NCBI RefSeq assembly: GCF_018614575.1
Contig: NZ_JAGGOJ010000017.1
Coordinates: 1-64,000, forward strand
Source of the DNA: Streptomyces sp. ISL-10
GTDB taxonomy: Bacteria > Actinomycetota > Actinomycetes > Streptomycetales > Streptomycetaceae
DNA: 64,000 nt
Direction: 5' to 3'
How positions within the stretch are numbered: position 1 is the stretch's first letter; every line of letters starts with the position of its first letter. The notes beneath the pieces were generated by a model. The model was not told the origin of the DNA, made no database searches, and was given only the letters and a program-made list of their open reading frames with translations. Shown here one piece after another: positions 53,096 to 63,040 of this stretch. A program made the position numbers and the translations under genes.

Positions 53096-54079
53096 GTGGT
53101 CAAGCTCTCCGTCATCGTGCCGTTCTACAACGTGCAGACATACGCCCCGGACACACTCAAGAGCCTGCAGGCGAACGCCCGCGAGGACTTCGAGTTCCTT
53201 CTCGTCGACGACTGTTCGACGGACGGCACTCCGGAGATCCTCGAGCGGGCGGAGCGCTCGGTTTTGGGCGCGGTCCTCATCAGACATGAGCAGAACGGCG
53301 GGCTCGCCACCGCCCGCAACACCGGTCTGGACGCCGCGCGCGGGGAGTACGTCACCTTCCTCGACGGCGACGACTGGCTGGCGCCCGGGCACTTCGAGGC
53401 ACTGCTCGCCGCCCATGAGGGCCTCGGCGTCGACTTCGTCCGCACGGATCATGTGCAGTGCACGGGCCGCGAACGCAAGGTGCACCGGGCACCCGTGGGC
53501 CCGCGCGGCGAGGTGCTGCGACCGCGCGACTGGATTCTGCCCGCCGACCGCTCCACCGGCGTCGACTACCCCTACGCCTGGGCCGGGATGTACCACCGCA
53601 GGCTCGTCGACCGGGGACTGCTGCATTTCACGCACGGACTGCGCACGGCGGAGGACCGGCCGTGGATCTGGCGGCTGCACCGCGAGGCTGAGACATTCGC
53701 GACGATCAGCCGGCTCGGAATCTTCTACCGGCGGGGAATCGCCTCCTCACTGACGCAGATCGGTGACATCCGGCAGCTCGATTTCATCAAGGCATTCGAC
53801 CAGGTGCTCGATGAAACGGCGAATGATCCGGAGGCCGACCGCCTTCTTCCCAAAGCAGTCCGTACATACTGTGCCGTCATTTCCCACCACTTGGGATCGA
53901 TCGAAAGGTTCGAGCCCGCCGTGGCAAGGAAATTGCGCGCCATGAGCGCCGCCGCCCTGAAGCGTATGCCGCAGGACGTTCTCAACGAGGCGCTCGACTC
54001 CATGGACATCGAACGCGCCTCCCGGCTTCGCCGGGTGCGCCGCCGCCCCGCCCCCCTCACCGTGGAGGCGGCGGCCTGA
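53096..54079 (+). CDS. Family 2 glycosyltransferase
   Basis: 327-residue GT-A enzyme. N-terminal VKLSVIVPFYNVQTYAPDTL, nucleotide-sugar motif FLLVDDCSTDGTPEIL near 40, NGGLATARNTGLDAARGEYV near 68 and the DxD-type FLDGDDWL near 92. The C-terminal part (RLGIFYRRGIASSLTQIGD) resembles capsule and teichoic-type polymer transferases. Leaderless GTG start seven bases after TAGCGT. It overlaps the next gene by one base (TGATG) and is divergent from the neuA/neuB operon, so it probably builds the same polymer. Confidence 0.9.
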   Translation: MVKLSVIVPFYNVQTYAPDTLKSLQANAREDFEFLLVDDCSTDGTPEILERAERSVLGAVLIRHEQNGGLATARNTGLDAARGEYVTFLDGDDWLAPGHFEALLAAHEGLGVDFVRTDHVQCTGRERKVHRAPVGPRGEVLRPRDWILPADRSTGVDYPYAWAGMYHRRLVDRGLLHFTHGLRTAEDRPWIWRLHREAETFATISRLGIFYRRGIASSLTQIGDIRQLDFIKAFDQVLDETANDPEADRLLPKAVRTYCAVISHHLGSIERFEPAVARKLRAMSAAALKRMPQDVLNEALDSMDIERASRLRRVRRRPAPLTVEAAA

Positions 54080-55395
54080 TGCCCACAACCCAGATCTTCT
54101 ACGCCTCCTCGCTGTACGGAGCGGCGACGGTGGCCGCCGCGATCGACAGCGGCTGCTTCACCCCCGCCGACCGGCGGCTGCTGCTCGTCGCGAACAACGC
54201 GACCACGCCCGAGACCACGCCGTCCCTGGACGAGATGCCCGGCTTCGAGCGGCTGCGCGGCCGCTTCGACGGAGTGCTGTCGTGGAACGAGGCCATCTCC
54301 CCCTTCCACCCCGGCGGCTGGTCGCCGCGCCAGGACGACATTCCCCTGTGGGAGAGGTACCTGCGGCAGCTGTGGGACCTCGGGGACGACCGCGTCGAGC
54401 TGGCGGTCGAGTCGATCCAGGTCGCGCCCGCGCTGGCGATCGCGCAGCTCTTCCCGGACGCCGCGCTCGACGTGTACGCGGACGGTCTGATGAGCTACGG
54501 CCCCACCCGCAACAAGATCGACCCGCTGGTCGGCGAGCGGGTACGGCGTCTGTTCCACCTGGACCTGGTGCCGGGACTCGAGCCGCTGCTGCTGGCCGAG
54601 TACGGCGCCGAGCCGCGGCTCGTGCCGACCGAGGCGTTCGTCAAGATCGTCGCGGAGCTGTCGGACGTCGTCCCGGACGCCGTCCCCGGTGTCGGCGAGG
54701 GACCGGCCCTCCTGCTGGGCCAGTACCTGGCGGCGCTCGGCATCATCACGCCCGCTGAGGAAGAGGCGCAGCACCTGCGCATGCTCAAGGGCGCTGTCGA
54801 CGTGGGCCATCGGAACGTGGTGTTCAAACCGCACCCGACGGCACCGGCGTCCTGGACGCGGACGCTGGAGCGCGAGGCGGAGGCGCTGGGCGTCGAACTG
54901 ACCGTCGTGGACCGTCCGCTGCTCGCCGAGGTGCTCTACCGGCAGCTGCGGCCCCGGCTGGTCGTGGGCTGCTTCTCGACGGCGCTGTTCACGGCGGCGA
55001 CGTTCTTCGGCATTCCCGTCGCCCGGCTGGGCACGGAGCCGCTGCTGGACCGGCTCACTCCGTACCAGAACAGCAACCGGGTGCCGCTGACCGTCGTCGA
55101 CGCGCTCGTGCCCGACCTGGCGAAGGGCGCCGCCGGCGCTCCGGCCGAGGCGGATGAACGGCTCACGGGTCTGCTGAGCTCGGTGGGCTTCGCGATGCAG
55201 CCGCAGATCAGGCCGGACCTGCGCCCGGCGGCGGAACGGTTCCTGAGCACGGCGCTCGACGCGTCGACGGCACGCTACTTCAAGCGCCGCCGCCTGACGG
55301 TCCTGGGCCTCCCGGGCGGCCTCCCGGTCCCGCGCCACGCGGCGGTCCGCCGCGTGGTGCGCCGTGCGCGCCGCCTGAAGCGCGCCCTGACCTGA
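54079..55395 (+). CDS. Polysialyltransferase-family glycosyltransferase
   Basis: 438-residue protein of the alpha-2,8-polysialyltransferase (POLYST) type. Motifs: TQIFYASSLYGAATVAAAID at the start, DVYADGLMSYGPTRNKID near 130, NVVFKPHPTAPASW near 253 (the conserved HP) and RLVVGCFSTALFTAATFFG near 292 (the S/T-rich donor site). The C-terminus is strongly basic (RRVVRRARRLKRALT), which may dock at the membrane. Its ATG overlaps the GT2 stop. Together with NeuA/NeuB it suggests polymerisation of a CMP-activated nonulosonic acid. Confidence 0.85.
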   Translation: MPTTQIFYASSLYGAATVAAAIDSGCFTPADRRLLLVANNATTPETTPSLDEMPGFERLRGRFDGVLSWNEAISPFHPGGWSPRQDDIPLWERYLRQLWDLGDDRVELAVESIQVAPALAIAQLFPDAALDVYADGLMSYGPTRNKIDPLVGERVRRLFHLDLVPGLEPLLLAEYGAEPRLVPTEAFVKIVAELSDVVPDAVPGVGEGPALLLGQYLAALGIITPAEEEAQHLRMLKGAVDVGHRNVVFKPHPTAPASWTRTLEREAEALGVELTVVDRPLLAEVLYRQLRPRLVVGCFSTALFTAATFFGIPVARLGTEPLLDRLTPYQNSNRVPLTVVDALVPDLAKGAAGAPAEADERLTGLLSSVGFAMQPQIRPDLRPAAERFLSTALDASTARYFKRRRLTVLGLPGGLPVPRHAAVRRVVRRARRLKRALT

Positions 55396-55509
55396 GGGCC
55401 GGGCTCCGGTCCCCCTACGCCCGGCGGGCGTAGGGGACCCCACCGAACCCCGCCCCCAAAGCGCCGGCGACGCCGGCTTTTCAGCCTGTCCTGGGGTCCC
55501 GGGGGCGAA

Positions 55510-55809
55510 GCCCACAAGGCCCGTCAACTCGGTCTCGGTTACCGCCGGGGGGCCGCTCGCCGGGCTCGGCGGGCGCGCTGGAGGCCGGCGACCGGGCCTG
55601 CTGCGCGGCCCGCACTTCACGCGGCTCGCGGTCGGCACCGACGCCGAGCCGCCGTCCGCCCTGCCCGCCGCGGTGCGGGTCCACCGGATCGGCCCGTACG
55701 AGGCATACGGCGAGGGCCTGTTCCTCGTACGACCCGACGGCTACGTGGCTGGGTGGGTGAGGACGCGACCGGGCTGTCCGCGTACCTCGCCCGGGTCACG
55801 GGCTGCTGA
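55510..55809 (+). pseudogene. C-terminal fragment of an FAD-dependent aromatic monooxygenase
   Basis: A relic of about 100 codons. Readable pieces are EAGDR (about 55580), then in another frame GLLRGPHFTRLAVGTDAEPP, AVRVHRIGPYEAYGEGLFLV and RPDGYV, and after a further one-base loss GEDATGLSAYLARVTGC up to the TGA. LVRPDGYV-W is the C-terminal signature of PHBH-type FAD monooxygenases with thioredoxin-like tails. At least two frame breaks and no 5' part are present. It lies between the polymer cluster and lysE. Confidence 0.5.
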
Positions 55810-56452
55810 GCGACAGCTTCACCGCGAAGCCGAGGAACAGCGCGCCCGCCGCGGACGTCGCACCGGCCGAGAGCCGCTTGCGGCGACGGAAGGCCGCGGC
55901 GAGCCGCGAACCGCCGAATATCAGGGTCGTCAGGTACAGGAAGCTGCTGAGCTGGAGCAGGGCGCCGAGGACCAGGAAGGAAACGGCCGGGTACGCGTAC
56001 GACGGGTCCACGAACTGCACGAAGAAGGAAATCAGGAACAGGATCGCCTTCGGGTTGACCAGGCTGATGATCAGGGCGCGGCGGTACGGCTTCTCCGGCG
56101 GTCCCGTCGTGGGCGCGGGCTCGGTGCCGTGGGCCGGTGTCCGGCCGCGGGCGCGCCACATCGCCCAGGCCGCCCGGAGCATACCGACGGCCATCCAGGC
56201 CAGATAGCCCGCGCCCGCGTACTTGACGATCGTGAACAGCAGCGGGGTGGTCTGGAGCAGCGAGGCCGCGCCCAGCGCGGCCAGCGTCATCAGGATCGCG
56301 TCCCCCGTGAAGACGCCGGCGGCCGCCCGGTAGCCCGTGCGGGTGCCCTTGCGGGCGGCGACGGACAGCACGTACAGCGAGTTCGGTCCCGGCAGCAGAA
56401 TGATCAGGACGAGGCCCGCGAGATAGGTCGGAAGATCGGTCACACCCAGCAT
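55796..56452 (-). CDS. LysE/RhtB-family amino-acid exporter
   Basis: 218-residue membrane exporter with six helices: YLAGLVLIILLPGPNSLYVL (family PGPN motif near 20), GDAILMTLAALGAASLL, YAGAGYLAWMAVGMLRAAWA, then ALIISLVNPKAILFLISFFV (NPKA motif near 135) and two C-terminal helices. It resembles LeuE-type leucine exporters. A perfect hairpin abuts the start codon (56452) with no Shine-Dalgarno; the hairpin probably terminates the upstream mutase gene, so this gene needs its own promoter or is read through. Confidence 0.88.
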   Translation of the reverse strand: MLGVTDLPTYLAGLVLIILLPGPNSLYVLSVAARKGTRTGYRAAAGVFTGDAILMTLAALGAASLLQTTPLLFTIVKYAGAGYLAWMAVGMLRAAWAMWRARGRTPAHGTEPAPTTGPPEKPYRRALIISLVNPKAILFLISFFVQFVDPSYAYPAVSFLVLGALLQLSSFLYLTTLIFGGSRLAAAFRRRKRLSAGATSAAGALFLGFAVKLSLSSP

Positions 56453-56456
56453 GAAG

Positions 56457-56486
56457 CGGAGTGTCGCACGAGGGTGCGACACTCCG
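56457..56486 (-). terminator. Perfect hairpin between the mutase and lysE genes
   Basis: CGGAGTGTCGCAC (56457-56469) and GTGCGACACTCCG (56474-56486) form a 13-bp stem with a GAGG loop. It starts 25 bases after the mutase stop and ends four bases before the lysE start codon. Confidence 0.75.
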
Positions 56487-56511
56487 CCTCGGGGTTTCGC
56501 ATGCCGGAAGA

Positions 56512-58092
<1,581 letters not shown>

Positions 58093-58311
58093 ATCTCTGT
58101 GCCTCCCGCTGAAGCTACTGGCTGGTAACGACCCTTGCGACGGACTGTAGCGGCGAGCGTGCGACGGGTGGAGGGCCGCACGCTGGGACCTTGCTCACAG
58201 GTGCTCGCACTCGTCGCCGTCCCCCAACTGTTACCCCCATGATGCGCGAGATCGCGCAACCGGGCGGCGGAGGTATCTGTCTCACCAGGCACAAGGACAA
58301 AAGAGGCGATC

Positions 58312-59199
58312 ATGCTCAGGGGGGCGATCATGCTCAGGAAAGACGTTGCGGTCAGACAAGGCGTTGCGGTCAGAACGCTGGCAGCGGCGGCCGCGATGGC
58401 CGTGGCCGTGGTGACGGCGGGCTGCACGGCACAGGCCGCCGTCACGGCGCCGAAGGACGACGCCAAGCCGAGTGCGGCACCCACCACCGTCACGCCGTCG
58501 GCCTCGGAGACGGCCGCGCCGTCCGAGAAGCCGTCTCCGTCGCCCAGCGCTTCCGTGCCCGCGCCGAAGATCCTCATGGCGCCCGGCGCCAAGGGGGAGC
58601 AGGTGCGCGAGCTCCAGGCCAGGCTGGCGCAGATCGGCTGGTTCGACGACAGGCCCACCGGGACGTACGGCCCGGTCACCACCACGGCGGTCAAGGGCTT
58701 CCAGGGCAAGCGCGGCCTGCCCTCCACCGGCAGCACCGACGAGGTGACCTGGCAGAAGCTGCTCGGCATGACGACGAAGCCGACCCGCGCCGAGCTGGAC
58801 GGCAAGGAGGTCGAGAAGCCGAAGGCGAAGCTGGACCCGCGCTGTATGACGGGCCGGGTGATGTGCATCAGCAAGACCACCCGGACCCTGTCCTGGATGA
58901 TCGACGGCAAGGTCCACTCCACGATGGACGTCCGCTTCGGCTCGCAGTACACGCCGACCCGCGAGGGCGCGTTCGGCGTGGGCTGGAAGTCCCGGCACCA
59001 CGTGTCGACGATCTACCACACGCCCATGCCGTACGCGATGTTCTTCAGCGGCGGCCAGGCGGTCCACTACTCGTCCGACTTCGCGGCCCGCGGCTACAAC
59101 GGCGCCTCGCACGGCTGCGTCAACGTCCGGGACAAGGGAAAGATCGCGGCGCTCTTCGACCAGGTGCGCACGGGCGACAAGGTCGTCATCTACTGGTGA
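58312..59199 (+). CDS. L,D-transpeptidase lipoprotein with PG-binding domain
   Basis: 295 residues: lipoprotein signal (AAAAAMAVAVVTAGC, Cys near 38), Pro/Ser/Thr linker to about 85, a PG_binding_1 domain (GAKGEQVRELQARLAQIGWF, then GPVTTTAVKGFQGKRGLP) and a YkuD catalytic domain with His in VHYSSDF near 255 and Cys in ASHGCVNVRD near 270. It anchors in the membrane and cross-links peptidoglycan in L,D fashion. An 18-bp duplication gives two start sites (ATG 58312 and 58330), each with a purine-rich ribosome site. A terminator hairpin follows. Confidence 0.9.
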   Translation: MLRGAIMLRKDVAVRQGVAVRTLAAAAAMAVAVVTAGCTAQAAVTAPKDDAKPSAAPTTVTPSASETAAPSEKPSPSPSASVPAPKILMAPGAKGEQVRELQARLAQIGWFDDRPTGTYGPVTTTAVKGFQGKRGLPSTGSTDEVTWQKLLGMTTKPTRAELDGKEVEKPKAKLDPRCMTGRVMCISKTTRTLSWMIDGKVHSTMDVRFGSQYTPTREGAFGVGWKSRHHVSTIYHTPMPYAMFFSGGQAVHYSSDFAARGYNGASHGCVNVRDKGKIAALFDQVRTGDKVVIYW

Positions 59200-59274
59200 G
59201 CGGCGGGCCTGCGACAAGCCACGGGCCCGCAATGAGCGGGCTCGGGCTTCGCGGAACCTGGAAGAGGAAGAGAG

Positions 59275-59313
59275 GGCGCGGGCGGGACCGGGGGAACGTG
59301 TCCCGCCCGCGCC
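59275..59313 (+). terminator. Terminator after the L,D-transpeptidase gene
   Basis: GGCGCGGGCGGGA (59275-59287) pairs with 59301-59313 in a perfect 13-bp stem with a 13-base loop. Confidence 0.7.
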
Positions 59314-59444
59314 ATGTGCGCTGAGCCGTAGGTACGGGGGGAACCCCGGCTCTTCGCGCGGCCGATGACCAGTCGGCTCACTTCTTACTGCGCCACGCGG
59401 CGAAAAAACGTCACACCGCGTGCGCCAGGAAGGAAAACAGCAGC

Positions 59445-60470
59445 TCAGGAGAGGTAAATGGCCGGGCTCGCGGAGGCCGTGCCGGATGCCGTCGGCGTCG
59501 GCGCCGGGTCCTGCGGGACGAGCGTGAAGGAGATGGGCGGGAGAGGGGCCAGGTCGCCGGAGTCGGCGCCGCTGGTCCCCCCGACGTCCGCGTCGCGGTC
59601 GGCGTCGCCCTTGCCGTCTCCGTCACCGGAGCCGTCGTCCTTCTTGTCGCCGCCGCCCTCGCCCCTGCCGCCGCCGTCCTCGCCGTCGAGCAGCCGGTCG
59701 CAGAACCGCTGCACGCGCTCGGCACCGTTCGCCTGCTCCTCAAGGCTCTTCTTGCGCTCCGGGGCGATCGTGCCGTTGCGGTAGTCCCGGCACGACTCGA
59801 CGGCCTTGCGACGCAGCTCGGCGTTCCGCTCCACGTCGCCCGCGCCGGGCGTCGCCAGCCCGCCGTCGCCCGCTCCCGAACCGCCGGGGGTCGCCGTGCC
59901 GTCCTGACCCGAGGCCGAGGCAGAGGGGTCGCCGCCGGCCGAAGGCGGCACCGGGGGCGTAGCGGCGCCGGGGGGCGTGGAGGCGCCGTCCGCCCCCGGG
60001 CTGCTCGACGTCATCGGGCCGGGTGTCTCGGCCGCCGAAACCGAGGACGCGGGCAGCGGGTGCTCGTCGCCGCTGAAAGGGGTGGGCAGGACGCCGGTGC
60101 CGGCCGCGACCGCCACCCCGCCGAGCGCACAGGCGGCCACCGCGGCGGCGATCCCGAAGCGCATGGGGCGGCCGAAGCGCAGCCCGCGGACCGGCACGGC
60201 GGGGCGGGTCACGCCTACCGTGCCGAGCACGCCGCCCGCGGGCGCCGCCGCATCGGCCCTGGCCTTGCGGAACGCGGCCATGGCGGCCGCCTCACCGGGC
60301 AGCTCGCCGTCGTCGTAGCGATATCCGGGATCGGCGGTGACGCCGTCCAGGACCTCGAAGAGCCGTGCGGCCTGCGTACGGGCGTGTTCGTCGGCGGCTT
60401 CGACAGGCTCTCCACGCAGCAGCTTCTCCGCCGCGTCCCTGTCAAGCCACTCGTACCGCTCGTCGGCCAT
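59445..60470 (-). CDS. Single-pass membrane protein, likely partner of the adjacent sigma factor
   Basis: 341 residues: cytoplasmic N-terminus (DERYEWLDRDAAEKLLRGEP, then RLFEVLDGV, ELPGEAAAMAAFRKA), one helix near 105-128 (FGIAAAVAACALGGVAVAAG) and a long extracytoplasmic Pro/Gly/Ser/Asp-rich part with acidic runs (GGDKKDDGSGDGDGKGDADR) and one Cys pair region (ESCRDYRNG, VQRFCDRLL). No zinc anti-sigma motif. Its ATG overlaps the sigma-factor stop (TGATG), which implies co-translation, so a membrane-bound regulator of that sigma factor is inferred. I recall the same pair in other Streptomyces. Confidence 0.75.
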   Translation of the reverse strand: MADERYEWLDRDAAEKLLRGEPVEAADEHARTQAARLFEVLDGVTADPGYRYDDGELPGEAAAMAAFRKARADAAAPAGGVLGTVGVTRPAVPVRGLRFGRPMRFGIAAAVAACALGGVAVAAGTGVLPTPFSGDEHPLPASSVSAAETPGPMTSSSPGADGASTPPGAATPPVPPSAGGDPSASASGQDGTATPGGSGAGDGGLATPGAGDVERNAELRRKAVESCRDYRNGTIAPERKKSLEEQANGAERVQRFCDRLLDGEDGGGRGEGGGDKKDDGSGDGDGKGDADRDADVGGTSGADSGDLAPLPPISFTLVPQDPAPTPTASGTASASPAIYLS

Positions 60471-61198
60471 CACATGTCCTTCTGCGTCCGCGAGCGGGAA
60501 TGCGTCACACCGGCGGGCGCGGTGGCGCCGGGCCGGCGGCCGCGCTGCGGGGGGACTCCGTCGAGATCCGGAGCGGGTCCTTCCTCCGTCGTACCGGCCG
60601 GGTGACCATCGCTCATCTGCGGCTTCGACCCGGCTTCGCCCGTGTGGCCGCCCTCGTACAGCAGTTCGGCGAGCCGCTTCAGCCCGCGATGCGCCGCGGT
60701 GCGTACGGCGCCGGGGCGCTTGCCGAGCGTCTGCGCGGCGCTCTTCGCGTCGAGCCCTACGACGACCCTCAGGACGACGGCCTCGGCCTGGTCCTGCGGC
60801 AGCTGCGCGATCAGCGCCATGGTGCTGTTGGTGGTGATGGACTCCATGGCCTCGTCCGCCGTGTCGGACTCGGCGGGCTTGCCCGTCAGCTCGGTCTCGT
60901 CACCGCCGACGGCGGGCCGGCGGCCGCGCATCCGGATGTGGTCCAGCGCACGATTGCGGGCGATACGGGCGGCCCAGCCCCGGAACCGGTCGGCGTCACC
61001 GCTGAAGCGGTCGAGATCGCGCGCGATCTGCAGCCACGCCTCGGACGCGACGTCCTCGGCGTCACTCTCACCGACGAGCGTGCGTACATAGCCGATCAAC
61101 CGCGGATGCACAGCGCGGTACACAGTCCGGAAGGCGTCTTCGTCCCCGTCCTGAGCCGCGAGCACCGCGGCGGTCAACTCCGCGTCGTCCCCCAGCAC
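60470..61198 (-). CDS. ECF-type RNA polymerase sigma factor
   Basis: 242-residue sigma factor. Region 2: FRTVYRAVHPRLIGYVRTLV with ESDAEDVASEAWLQIARDLD and FRGWAARIARNRALDHIR (residues about 25-90). Region 4: LPQDQAEAVVLRVVVGLDAK with SAAQTLGKRPGAVRTAAHRG (about 135-180). The C-terminal 50 residues are a low-complexity tail. GTG 61198 begins VLGDDAELTAAVLAAQDGDE; a longer frame to 61261 exists, but its extra residues look random. It is followed directly by a membrane protein gene, probably its regulator. Confidence 0.85.
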   Translation of the reverse strand: MLGDDAELTAAVLAAQDGDEDAFRTVYRAVHPRLIGYVRTLVGESDAEDVASEAWLQIARDLDRFSGDADRFRGWAARIARNRALDHIRMRGRRPAVGGDETELTGKPAESDTADEAMESITTNSTMALIAQLPQDQAEAVVLRVVVGLDAKSAAQTLGKRPGAVRTAAHRGLKRLAELLYEGGHTGEAGSKPQMSDGHPAGTTEEGPAPDLDGVPPQRGRRPGATAPAGVTHSRSRTQKDM

Positions 61199-61396
61199 TA
61201 CCTCAACCTGTCTGAATTGCAGCTGGTCACCACTGCCGCGCCACCCTGCGCGAACCAGCACGCTACGTCGTCGTCCGGGTGCACGTCCATGCCTAGTACA
61301 GGCGGCAACAACCTAACAATGCAGCGCGGTGTGACAGAAACCGCACGCACGGCGCTGAGAGAGGTACGGGGTACCACTGCGACCCCGTCCGAAGCG

Positions 61397-61450
61397 ACGA
61401 CCGGGGCCTCTCCTGTGGGGGGTGGCGGCCCCGGTCGTCCTTCTTTTCGC
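61397..61450 (+). terminator. Orphan plus-strand terminator-like hairpin
   Basis: ACGACCGGGGCC (61397-61408) pairs with GGCCCCGGTCGT (61427-61438), followed by a T-rich CCTTCTTTTC run. No plus-strand gene precedes it, since the sigma factor is on the minus strand. Confidence 0.6.
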
Positions 61451-61846
61451 CCCTGCCCGGGCCGCGCAACCGGATGAGCGGCGCTCTCGATCCGTAATGG
61501 ATTCGATACGCAAGGCGGGGCCCGGCGCCCGCCCACCACGGCTCCGCCCCGTGTTCCGGATGCTCGCAGCGGTCCTGCCCGACCCGACAACAGGGTCGCC
61601 GCATGACACACGAGTTCGACCGGGCCCCGTCGCAGACGGCGGCCGCGGAGGCCGGGCGCGTGGCGGGTAGTTCGTCCGCGGGGCTTTGCGACCCTCTGGG
61701 CGGGCGCGCAACTCGGCGACGCCGGGGCGTGCCTGATGGCCCGGGGCCGTACGAAGGAGGCGCTCGACGCCGTCAGCGTGGCGATACCCGGCGACTGGCT
61801 CGGCGGCTGACCGCGCTCGCCGGGCCGCCGGGGCCGCCGACCTCCC
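61451..61846. other. Gap with a possible decayed coding fragment
   Basis: No intact gene. From about 61603 a plus-strand frame (MTHEFDRAPSQTAAAEAGRV) runs about 40 codons and then appears to continue after a frame break as LGDAGACLMARGRTKEALDA to a TGA near 61810. The codon pattern of the second piece is gene-like, so this may be a relic of a small gene. Confidence 0.3.
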
Positions 61847-63037
61847 TCACCCCTCCTGCGTCTCCGCGGAGTCGGGGCTGTAGGGATCGAATCCGATGAA
61901 GTCCAGCGGGTCGTCGTCCGCGTCGTACCCCGGGAAGCCCTCCCACCGGAACCGTCCACGCAGCCACTCCAGCAGCGTGCCGGTCAGCCCCATGGGCAGC
62001 GGACCGCCCTGGTCGGCGTGCCGGGGAATCACGATCAGCGGCCAGGCGTCCGGGTCCTCGCCCTCCGTGAGCCAGCAGATCTGGTCGCCGTCGATGGTCG
62101 ACGCGAACGGCAGGAAGCCGCCCTTCTCCGGCCACACCGGCAGGGGTTGGTACTCGGGGAAGTCCGCCCGCAGCTCGCGGTAGGCGTCCCGGTACCACTG
62201 CTCGCCCACGAGTCCGTACCGCCCGGTGTCGAGCGGCGGGGAGAGCCGCAGCCAGTGCAGCAGTTCGCCGCCGCCGTACGTCTCCATGAGCGTCACGTAC
62301 TCCGCCGGCAGGCGGGTGCCCAACTGCTCGTACACCCACTCCCAGTCGGCATCGCCGAGATACGGCTCCGGGGGCGGCGGCAGCAGCGTCCGCAGCGCGT
62401 CCAGGCCGCTGCCCTCCGTGAGGGCGGCCCGGCGGCGTGCGTCCGCCTCAGGGTCCGCGCGCGGCGTGGGCGGCGGCGTCCAGGGCTGTGCGTCCGTGAG
62501 GTACGCGGTCCGCGCCGCGACCGCCGGCAGCGGCCCGAGCGTGCCGCCGCCGGGGAGCGGCAATCCCTCGCGCAGCAGCGCGGCCAGGGTCGGCGCGAGT
62601 GGCATCCCGTAGCTGTGCCAGGGGCTCGCGGCCTGGTACACGGCGTCCGTGTCGAAGACGACGACCGGCCACTCGTCGGGGTCGGCGGAGACGGATGTGT
62701 CCCAGAACAGACGGCTCGTCGACCGCGTCTCCCCCAGCGCGAGCAGCCCGCCCGGATCCGGCCAGAAGACGGGCGGCTCGTGCGACGGGACCGCTTTCGC
62801 AACGATGCGGCAGGAACGGTGCGTGGCCCGCAGCCAGGAGCCGTAGTCGAAGCGGTCCTCCTGCACGCACGGGACGTGCAGCCAGACGAACTCCCCGATG
62901 TCGAGCGGTCCGTGGGACGCCAGCGTCTTGTAGTCGGCGGGCAGTCGCACCCCGAGCCAGGTCTCGACGGTTTCCCAGTCGACCGGGACGGACCACGCGG
63001 GCGGCAGCAGCGCCTGGAGCGAGGAGATGTCCGACAC
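61847..63037 (-). CDS. Protein with two SMI1/KNR4-family domains
   Basis: 396 residues with two related halves. Half 1 starts WSVPVDWETVETWLGVRLPA with DYKTLASHGPLDIGEF (residues about 15-60); half 2 starts YLGDADWEWVYEQLGTRLPA with EYVTLMETYGGGELLHWLRL (about 225-270). Both end with an FDTD- or W-rich strand block (DEWPVVVFDTDAVYQ; DAWPLIVIPRHADQGG). SMI1/KNR4 proteins often act as immunity proteins against polymorphic toxins, but no toxin gene lies next to this one. The GTG at 63037 lies three bases after the stop of the upstream L,D-transpeptidase gene, so the two are co-transcribed. Confidence 0.85.
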   Translation of the reverse strand: MSDISSLQALLPPAWSVPVDWETVETWLGVRLPADYKTLASHGPLDIGEFVWLHVPCVQEDRFDYGSWLRATHRSCRIVAKAVPSHEPPVFWPDPGGLLALGETRSTSRLFWDTSVSADPDEWPVVVFDTDAVYQAASPWHSYGMPLAPTLAALLREGLPLPGGGTLGPLPAVAARTAYLTDAQPWTPPPTPRADPEADARRRAALTEGSGLDALRTLLPPPPEPYLGDADWEWVYEQLGTRLPAEYVTLMETYGGGELLHWLRLSPPLDTGRYGLVGEQWYRDAYRELRADFPEYQPLPVWPEKGGFLPFASTIDGDQICWLTEGEDPDAWPLIVIPRHADQGGPLPMGLTGTLLEWLRGRFRWEGFPGYDADDDPLDFIGFDPYSPDSAETQEG

Positions 63038-63040
63038 GCG

